Origin: Opitutia bacterium UBA7876
Lineage (GTDB): Bacteria; Verrucomicrobiota; Verrucomicrobiia; Opitutales; Seribacteraceae
Direction of reading: 5' to 3'
DNA: 6,116 nucleotides
Assembly: GCA_002500665.1 (NCBI GenBank)
Contig: DLRY01000065.1
Location: 1 to 6,116, forward strand
Shown here: positions 1 through 4,497 of the stretch, piece by piece
How the letters are laid out: each line of letters starts with the position of its first letter
Numbering within the stretch: the stretch's first letter is position 1
The notes under the pieces: generated by a model
Told to the model about the DNA's origin: nothing
The model's input: only the letters and a program-made list of their open reading frames with translations
Databases searched by the model: none
Translations under genes and position numbers: made by a program

Positions 1-305
1 CGGCCGGATGGAGTAAGGTGTTCGCCCAGGACAAGGGCCCGCCCATCCCCCAGCATCGTGAAATTCCCGAATTGATGACCGGCATAGGCTTGGGCAAAAG
101 GTTCGGCTCCATCGGGGACGAGGTTTCCGGAAAGGAGCTCGGTCCGTTCTTCCTCATCCATGCCCGAGAGGCTCAGGCCGATCTCGTCGGCTAGTTTTTC
201 ATTGAAGATCACGAGCTCCGGCTCGCGGACCGGGGTGGGGGAGAGCCTGGAGAAAAAGACTGCGGGCAGTTCAGTAAAACTGTTTTCCAGTCGAGGAAAA
301 GCCAT
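1..305 (-). CDS. selO: SelO/YdiU family protein adenylyltransferase (partial, N-terminal 101 residues)
   Basis: This is the N-terminal part of a SelO (YdiU, UPF0061) protein; the gene runs off the left edge of the window. SelO is a pseudokinase-fold enzyme that transfers AMP from ATP to Ser/Thr/Tyr of target proteins and is linked to redox stress responses. The reverse strand opens at 305 with MAFPRLENSFTELP, followed by LSPTPV around residues 21-26. The family signature AQAYAGHQFGNFTMLGDGRA occupies residues 71-90, followed by LVLGE. E. coli YdiU has the same order (ELP..., LSPTPL, SGHQFG, QLGDGRG, LLGE), so the ATG at 305 is a sensible start. No clear Shine-Dalgarno sequence precedes it. 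The gene begins 24 bp after the stop of the upstream ThuA-like gene, so the two are probably co-transcribed. Whether the kinase-fold residues and any C-terminal selenocysteine/cysteine are present cannot be seen here. Identification is strong; the complete length is unknown. Confidence 0.93.
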   Translation of the reverse strand, partial: MAFPRLENSFTELPAVFFSRLSPTPVREPELVIFNEKLADEIGLSLSGMDEEERTELLSGNLVPDGAEPFAQAYAGHQFGNFTMLGDGRALVLGEHLTPSG

Positions 306-329
306 GGGCGAACCGGAAGGCGATCAAGC

Positions 330-1700
330 CTAGCGCCGAGGGTCCTTGTCGAAGACCAGAAACTGCACGCTGGTCTTGGTTCCTCCCTGCTGGGAGCTTC
401 CGCCGTCGTCAAGGCCTCCGCGGGCGAGGAACTTCACGAACTTGCGGCCTTTCGGCAATTCATAGTGAATAACACTGTTGGCATGGGCTCCGATTCCATA
501 GGCTACGGCCTCCCCATTAATTTTCATGGATTTGCCTCCGGCGTTCTTGCCGGTGGCCACTTTGCCCCATCCCGAGCTGGCAGACTTCCACTTGAGCTCG
601 GTGAGCTTGGTTTCCTTGCCCTGTGCGTCCACCAGACGAGGTTCCGCCCAGTTCGCCCAGTCGCAGGAATGGGTGTCGCCTCCATCCGAAATGACCAGGT
701 AGAGATTCTTGCCTCCCTTGAGCTCCGCCTGGATCTCGGCGGCGTGTCCCTTCGTCTTGGTGGTGATTACCTTCGTAGCGAAGAGAGATCCCTTGGCGCT
801 GATGGGCTTGGACTTGGAGGGGGAACTCTTGGAGGAGCCGAACTTCGCCGTCGGGTTGGGGAGGGACTTGACCCCGTCCTTGGGAACTTCCAGTTTGGCC
901 GTCCAGACGATGGCGTTGAGAACGCAGGTGCGGAAATCGTCCTGGTCCCACGATTTGTGGTGGTGAGCCCCGGTTATGCCGAAGCCGCGCTGTCCGTTCT
1001 CCCTTTCGGACGCCCATGCGACGTGCTGCTTCTCCTTTCTTTCCAGGACCGCCTTCCTTACTGCCGGGTTGTTGCTGTGCGGGCCGTCTCCGCGCTTGAG
1101 GGTATCGGCGGGGGGGAGGGCGCTGAGAATGGGAGTGACCCCCTTCATTCCCTCGCGGAAGCGCATGTGGTAGTACCATTCGTCGCGCAGGGTGAAGGGC
1201 TTGACGCCGTTCGCGACCGGGTGCTTGGGGATGGTCTTGAACTCAGCCGTCCAGTGCGGATTGACCGACCAGAAGGTCTCGAAGTACCCACCGATCCACT
1301 TCAGGAACATGGTGCCGGGCGCGCCCTTGGGGACTTCCACCGCATAGTGCACGCAGACCAGCCCGACTCCCTTTTCCGCCAGGGCGTCGAATTGCTTGAG
1401 GTACTTGTTGACCGGATGCCTGCCTCCGCCGTCCGAGAGGATGACCACGGTGGCCGCTCCCTCGAAGATGGAGGAATCCTGAGGCCAACCACCCTTGTGT
1501 GTAGCCGTTTCGATATCCAGCCCCGATTCCCTGACCAGGGCGTTGGAAAGAAGATCGACCCCGTCTCCCCAGTTGTGGGCGTTGGAGCCGTGGCTGTCCC
1601 GTCCGGAGACCAAAACGATCTTGGTCTTGGCGAGGCAGGCGGTGGCGAGAGGCGAGAGGATGCAAAACAGGCAAAGCAGGCTGGAGAGGGAATTTTTCAT
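330..1700 (-). CDS. Secreted ThuA-like protein with C-terminal NPCBM/NEW2 domain
   Basis: The product is an exported 456-residue protein. Residues 1-24 form a signal peptide (Lys-2, hydrophobic core, probable cleavage after ACLA). C22 lies in LATAC, a poor lipobox, so a lipoprotein cannot be fully excluded. Residues ~26-268 are a ThuA-like domain (PF06283, class I glutamine amidotransferase-like fold), with VSGRDSHG, GLVCVHYA (111-120), VNPHW (146-150), DEWYYHMRF (173-181) and GITGAHHHKSW near 241-251. A Ser/Lys/Pro-rich linker (~275-303) leads to a domain resembling NPCBM/NEW2 (~304-452), with LVISDGGD, CDWANWAEP and GIGAHANS, a fold tied to carbohydrate binding. ThuA relatives are linked to sugar metabolism, but the activity of this secreted type is not established; a periplasmic or surface role in glycan use is inference. 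The start at 1700 is preferred over the in-frame ATG at 1949, because it sits directly before the signal peptide and has AAAGGG just upstream. selO follows after 24 bp. Confidence 0.88.
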   Translation of the reverse strand: MKNSLSSLLCLFCILSPLATACLAKTKIVLVSGRDSHGSNAHNWGDGVDLLSNALVRESGLDIETATHKGGWPQDSSIFEGAATVVILSDGGGRHPVNKYLKQFDALAEKGVGLVCVHYAVEVPKGAPGTMFLKWIGGYFETFWSVNPHWTAEFKTIPKHPVANGVKPFTLRDEWYYHMRFREGMKGVTPILSALPPADTLKRGDGPHSNNPAVRKAVLERKEKQHVAWASERENGQRGFGITGAHHHKSWDQDDFRTCVLNAIVWTAKLEVPKDGVKSLPNPTAKFGSSKSSPSKSKPISAKGSLFATKVITTKTKGHAAEIQAELKGGKNLYLVISDGGDTHSCDWANWAEPRLVDAQGKETKLTELKWKSASSGWGKVATGKNAGGKSMKINGEAVAYGIGAHANSVIHYELPKGRKFVKFLARGGLDDGGSSQQGGTKTSVQFLVFDKDPRR

Positions 1701-1859
1701 AACCCTTTCTTTGAACGTGCCGGGGGCATGCACAACAACAAATGCCCAAACAGGAAAAGATTTGAGGGTATCGCCGGTTCGTCGGCAGGGATCTTGCAGA
1801 GTCCCTGAGGGGATTCTTGCGTTGAAGGAAACTCGATTTTTCTTTCCACTGGTCTGCTT
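1701..1859. promoter_or_regulatory. Divergent intergenic region between the ThuA-like gene and the PLA2-like lipoprotein gene
   Basis: These 159 bp separate two divergently read genes, so promoters for both directions are expected here. I could not find a convincing -35/-10 pair for either strand. The only visible signals are GAAAGGG on the minus strand at 1703-1709, just before the ThuA-like start, and short palindromes such as CCCTGAGGG (1803-1811) and GCATGC (1726-1731) that are too small to call operators. The plus-strand start at 1860 has no recognisable Shine-Dalgarno sequence. A promoter function is inferred from gene orientation only. Confidence 0.4.
1703..1709 (-). promoter_or_regulatory. 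Probable ribosome binding site of the ThuA-like gene
   Basis: On the minus strand the sequence GAAAGGG lies two bases before the ATG at 1700. It is a partial, closely spaced Shine-Dalgarno match. Together with the signal peptide that begins at this ATG, it supports 1700 as the true start rather than the longer in-frame opening at 1949, whose extra 83 residues look like translated intergenic DNA. Confidence 0.5.
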
Positions 1860-2351
1860 ATGACCGCAACCCAACCAAGCCCAAGATACGAGCATCGGAC
1901 TCCGATCTGGCTTCTGCCCGCAGTCTTGCTTGCCTTGACCGGGTGCCAAGGCGGAAAGGAAGGAGTGTCCGAGTCCCGGCTCGCCGATTTTACGAGCGAT
2001 GGCTGCAGCCTGTTTGTCGATGGGACCTTTGAGAAGCCCGAGCTATGGAAGGAATGCTGCCTCCTGCACGACATGGCCTACTGGAGGGGCGGGACCGAGG
2101 AGGAAAGGAAGCAGGCCGACTTGGCCTTCAAGGCCTGCGTGGAAAAAAAGACGGGGGATGCGGCCTTGGCCAACCTGATGTACGAGGCCGTTCGCGCGGG
2201 TGGAGCGCCTCATTTCCCAACTTGGTATCGTTGGGGATATGGATGGCCCATCGGGCGGGGGTACAAGGCCCTTACGCCCGAGGAGGAAAAGCTGGCCGAC
2301 GAAAAGCTCGAGGCCTACCACCGCAAAGAGGGCAGGGGGAACACAAGGTAG
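1860..2351 (+). CDS. Phospholipase A2-like lipoprotein
   Basis: The product is a 163-residue lipoprotein precursor. A hydrophobic stretch (residues 16-26) ends in the lipobox L26-T27-G28-C29, so the mature protein should be acylated at C29 and anchored to a membrane. The mature part contains SDGCSLF (46-52) and then WKECCLLHDMAYW (63-75), with AD (86-87) and C93 downstream. The CCxxHDxxYW core matches the phospholipase A2 superfamily, where His-Asp (here H70-D71) forms the catalytic dyad and an upstream Gly-rich loop binds calcium. Four cysteines near the motif (C49, C66, C67, C93) could form disulfides. PLA2 enzymes release a fatty acid from the sn-2 position of phospholipids; the true substrate here is unknown, and many bacterial members are only hypothetical. 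The in-frame upstream stop is at 1806, and no other ATG precedes 1860 in frame. No Shine-Dalgarno sequence is evident. The FAD flavoprotein gene starts 3 bp after its stop. Confidence 0.82.
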   Translation: MTATQPSPRYEHRTPIWLLPAVLLALTGCQGGKEGVSESRLADFTSDGCSLFVDGTFEKPELWKECCLLHDMAYWRGGTEEERKQADLAFKACVEKKTGDAALANLMYEAVRAGGAPHFPTWYRWGYGWPIGRGYKALTPEEEKLADEKLEAYHRKEGRGNTR

Positions 2352-2354
2352 GTG
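2345..2354 (+). promoter_or_regulatory. Ribosome binding site deciding the flavoprotein start
   Basis: AAGG (2345-2348) followed by TAGGTG lies directly before the ATG at 2355 and overlaps the stop codon of the lipoprotein gene. AAGG is 6 bases from the ATG but only 3 from the in-frame GTG at 2352, which favours 2355. The position inside the end of the previous gene suggests translational coupling. Confidence 0.55.
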
Positions 2355-3599
2355 ATGGGGGGGTCTTTGAGCCTTCCCGAATCGCGCCTGGCCGTAGTGG
2401 GAGCCGGGGCGGCCGGTTTCTTCGCCGCCATTTCCGCCGCCGAAGCGAACCCGTCCGCTCAAGTTTCCCTGTATGAGTCGGGGAAGAAATTCTTACGGAA
2501 GGTCAAGGTATCGGGAGGCGGGCGCTGTAACCTGACCCATGCCTGTTTCGATCCTGCGGATCTCGCCCTGAACTACCCTCGTGGAAGCCGTGAATTGAGG
2601 AGCGCCTTTCACCACTGGCAACCCCGGGATACGATTGATTGGTTCGAGCAAGCCGGGGTTCCCACCAAGACCGAAGAGGATGGACGCATCTTTCCTGCCT
2701 CGGATCGTTCGCAGACCATTATGGATTGTCTTTCCACCCGTGCTTACAGACTCGGGGTCCGAATCGAACTGGAAAACGGATTGCAGTCCCTCCGACCCAC
2801 CGGGGATGGTAAATGGGTTCTAGTTACAAGCGGGGGGGCAAGCGAGAGTTTCGACCGAGTCTGCATTGCCTCGGGCTCTCTCAAGAATTCATTACTGGAA
2901 AAAATCCTAGGGGAGCTCGGACATGGTATCGAGCCCCTGGTTCCGTCCCTTTTTGCCCTGAACGTCGAGGATTCCAGAATTGCCGGGCTTGCCGGGCTAT
3001 CAGTCAAGGATGCCAGCGTACGGGTATTGCCCAAGGGAAAGCCTCAAGGCGGCCCTATCCTGATTACCCACCGTGGAATGAGCGGACCTGCGGTACTGAG
3101 ACTATCCGCATGGGAAGCGCGAACTTTTGCCGAGCGTGAGTATGATCTTGAGGTGGAAGTGAACTGGTTGCCCGCATGGAGCCGGGGGCAGGTAGTCGAG
3201 AAGTTTGCCGAGTTGCGCAAACGGAAAGGGGATTTCATGGTCAAAAGCAAAGTGTTCGACGAGATTCCGAAAAGGCTTTGGGAAAGCCTGCTGACAGGCG
3301 TTGGGTTGCATCCCGAGGATCAATGGGCCCGCCTGAAGAAAGAATGCGAGGACGCTCTGCTCAACGAGTTGATTGCGGGGCGTTACCGGGTGAAGGGGAA
3401 GACGACCAACAAGGAGGAATTCGTGACCTGTGGAGGGGTGTCCTTGAAGGAGGTCGACTTTCGCACCATGGAGAGCAAAGTGCGCAAGGGTCTGCATTTT
3501 GCGGGAGAGTGTCTCGACTTGGACGGCGTCACGGGAGGGTTCAATTTTCAAGCGGCCTGGACGACGGGGCGAATTGCGGGGAACTCCATGGCGGGATAG
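2355..3599 (+). CDS. HI0933/YhiN family FAD-dependent NAD(P)-type oxidoreductase
   Basis: A cytoplasmic flavoprotein of 414 residues, within the usual ~390-420 of the HI0933-like/YhiN family (TIGR00275, PF03486). The N-terminal Rossmann dinucleotide motif is VVGAGAAG (residues 14-21), followed by an acidic residue at the end of the second strand (YESG, E41). The family hallmark KVSGGGRCNLTHA spans 51-63. Near the C-terminus, EEFVTCGGVSL and then GECLDLDGVTGGFNFQ (384-399) with AAWTTGRIAG form the second FAD-contacting segment. No signal peptide is seen. Substrates of this family are poorly known; names such as aminoacetone oxidase or BaiN-like 3-dehydro-bile-acid reductase come from a few members and should not be transferred here. 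ATG 2355 is preferred over GTG 2352 on ribosome-site spacing. A run of seven G lies in codons 1-3. It is the only evident cytoplasmic product in this run of exported ones, which makes a shared pathway uncertain. Confidence 0.92.
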   Translation: MGGSLSLPESRLAVVGAGAAGFFAAISAAEANPSAQVSLYESGKKFLRKVKVSGGGRCNLTHACFDPADLALNYPRGSRELRSAFHHWQPRDTIDWFEQAGVPTKTEEDGRIFPASDRSQTIMDCLSTRAYRLGVRIELENGLQSLRPTGDGKWVLVTSGGASESFDRVCIASGSLKNSLLEKILGELGHGIEPLVPSLFALNVEDSRIAGLAGLSVKDASVRVLPKGKPQGGPILITHRGMSGPAVLRLSAWEARTFAEREYDLEVEVNWLPAWSRGQVVEKFAELRKRKGDFMVKSKVFDEIPKRLWESLLTGVGLHPEDQWARLKKECEDALLNELIAGRYRVKGKTTNKEEFVTCGGVSLKEVDFRTMESKVRKGLHFAGECLDLDGVTGGFNFQAAWTTGRIAGNSMAG

Positions 3600-3657
3600 G
3601 CGTGGGCAGCCATCTTTTCGATTGCCTTTGGAGCCGTCGTCCGTGTTCAGTTACCGG

Positions 3658-4497
3658 ATGAAAGCCGCCCGTTTGCCTTGCCTCGTCTCTTTGCTCTTGG
3701 GGCATGCTCTTTATTCGGCTCTCCCGAGTTTCGAGATATCGAGCATTCCGGACGGCAAGTTCGCTCCCTTGCGCAAGGAAATTTCCCAATACGTCGACGT
3801 TTTCGGGATTCCCGTACTCGCCACGCCACGGACTCCCCCCGAGAAAGTCAAGCATGCCGCCATCGTCCTGGCCGAGTACCTCGACAACGATGAGGATGGC
3901 GAACCCGACAACCCGAAGGTTCTGGCCACAATGGTCCGAAGAGATGCCTTTTTGTTCATGACCAGGGACGAGCGGAGCTTGGAGCGTTTTGATTTCGAAC
4001 TCTTCGTGGAGAACGATCTTCATCACGGGCAGGGCCAGTTCGGGACCGAGACCAATCCGGGGAATGGTGAGTTTGACGCCACCCTCGAGGAGGTCCTCCA
4101 TCTCATCACTCACGAAGGATATGCCCATGCTTACCCGGACGTCTTCGGGGAACGTCCCGGGACGGTTTTGGCGGACTGCCTGGACCGGGCGAGGGGGGGG
4201 CATTTCAAGCGCGTGCCCAGGCAATATCCGAAGGTCGCCTGGTTCACCTACGACGACCGGACCTGCGACTACGGGTGCCAGTGCGCGGAGTATCTCTACT
4301 GGGCAATCACCTCGGTTCTGGGAGCTCAGGACAGCCCGAAACGTATCCGCGATATTCGTCATGAGTGGAAACTCTACACGAGGGAGCTCGTGAAGAAGCG
4401 CGACCCTTGGATCTTCGCCCTCATCACCAATCCCAAGTACAAGCTCCCGGCCCGCTTGCCGGACGGCAAGTACCGCTGGAAGAAAACCCGCAAATGA
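3658..4497 (+). CDS. Exported protein of unknown function with acidic Ca-binding-like loop and His-rich HxxxHE motif
   Basis: I do not recognise a characterised family. The 279-residue product starts with a signal peptide (MKAARLPCLVSLLLGHALYS, likely cut near A21). Features of the mature protein are: DNDEDGEPD at 76-84, with D76, D78, D80, G81 and D84 spaced as in EF-hand or thrombospondin-3 calcium loops, although position 12 is Lys; EEVLHLITHEGYAHAYP at 144-160, with H148, H152, E153 and H157, which resembles a metal site but is not a canonical HExxH zincin; C174; and CDYGCQCAEYLYW at 203-215. The mature part has exactly four cysteines (174, 203, 207, 209), suited to disulfides or a metal. 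A secreted metal-dependent hydrolase, possibly a peptidase, is conceivable but unproven. An in-frame opening reaches back to 3499 inside the flavoprotein gene, but the signal peptide places the start at 3658. No Shine-Dalgarno sequence is evident. Its stop overlaps the next start as ATGA, implying coupled translation with the phosphatase. Confidence 0.82.
   Translation: MKAARLPCLVSLLLGHALYSALPSFEISSIPDGKFAPLRKEISQYVDVFGIPVLATPRTPPEKVKHAAIVLAEYLDNDEDGEPDNPKVLATMVRRDAFLFMTRDERSLERFDFELFVENDLHHGQGQFGTETNPGNGEFDATLEEVLHLITHEGYAHAYPDVFGERPGTVLADCLDRARGGHFKRVPRQYPKVAWFTYDDRTCDYGCQCAEYLYWAITSVLGAQDSPKRIRDIRHEWKLYTRELVKKRDPWIFALITNPKYKLPARLPDGKYRWKKTRK
4494..4497 (+). other. ATGA stop/start overlap
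   Basis: The ATG of the phosphatase gene (4494-4496) overlaps the TGA stop of the exported unknown gene (4495-4497). This arrangement usually means termination-reinitiation coupling, which keeps the two products in related amounts. Only a weak GGAAG (4478-4482) lies upstream as a possible ribosome site, which fits dependence on the preceding gene. Confidence 0.85.

Noticed and set aside
318..336. Possible hairpin between the ThuA-like gene and selO
   Set aside because: It has four-base arms with an 11-base loop and no U-run, too weak for a terminator.
465..1808. Plus-strand open frame of 447 codons opposite the ThuA-like gene
   Set aside because: Its translation has no recognisable domain and is rich in Gly, Leu, Arg and Val, as expected of an antisense frame of a high-GC gene. 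The minus-strand product has a signal peptide, a ThuA domain and an NPCBM-like domain.
1802..1813. Short inverted repeat TCCCTGAGGGGA as an operator or terminator
   Set aside because: The arms are only four bases, there is no T-run, and a palindrome of this size is expected by chance.
1701..1949. N-terminal extension of the ThuA-like protein to an ATG at 1949
   Set aside because: It would bury the signal peptide behind 83 residues without family character and would overlap the divergent lipoprotein gene. The ATG at 1700 has a ribosome site.
2983..3000. Tandem GCCGGGCTT/GCCGGGCTA in the flavoprotein gene
   Set aside because: It is two copies of a nine-base unit encoding Ala-Gly-Leu twice, an ordinary short coding coincidence rather than a repeat element.
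3499..3657. Upstream extension of the exported unknown protein to 3499
   Set aside because: The extra 53 residues lie mostly inside the flavoprotein gene in another frame and would displace the signal peptide from the N-terminus.
3541..4362. Minus-strand open frame of 273 codons opposite the exported unknown gene
   Set aside because: The plus-strand frame has a signal peptide, ordered motifs and an ATGA link to the next gene. The antisense frame has no start context or domain.
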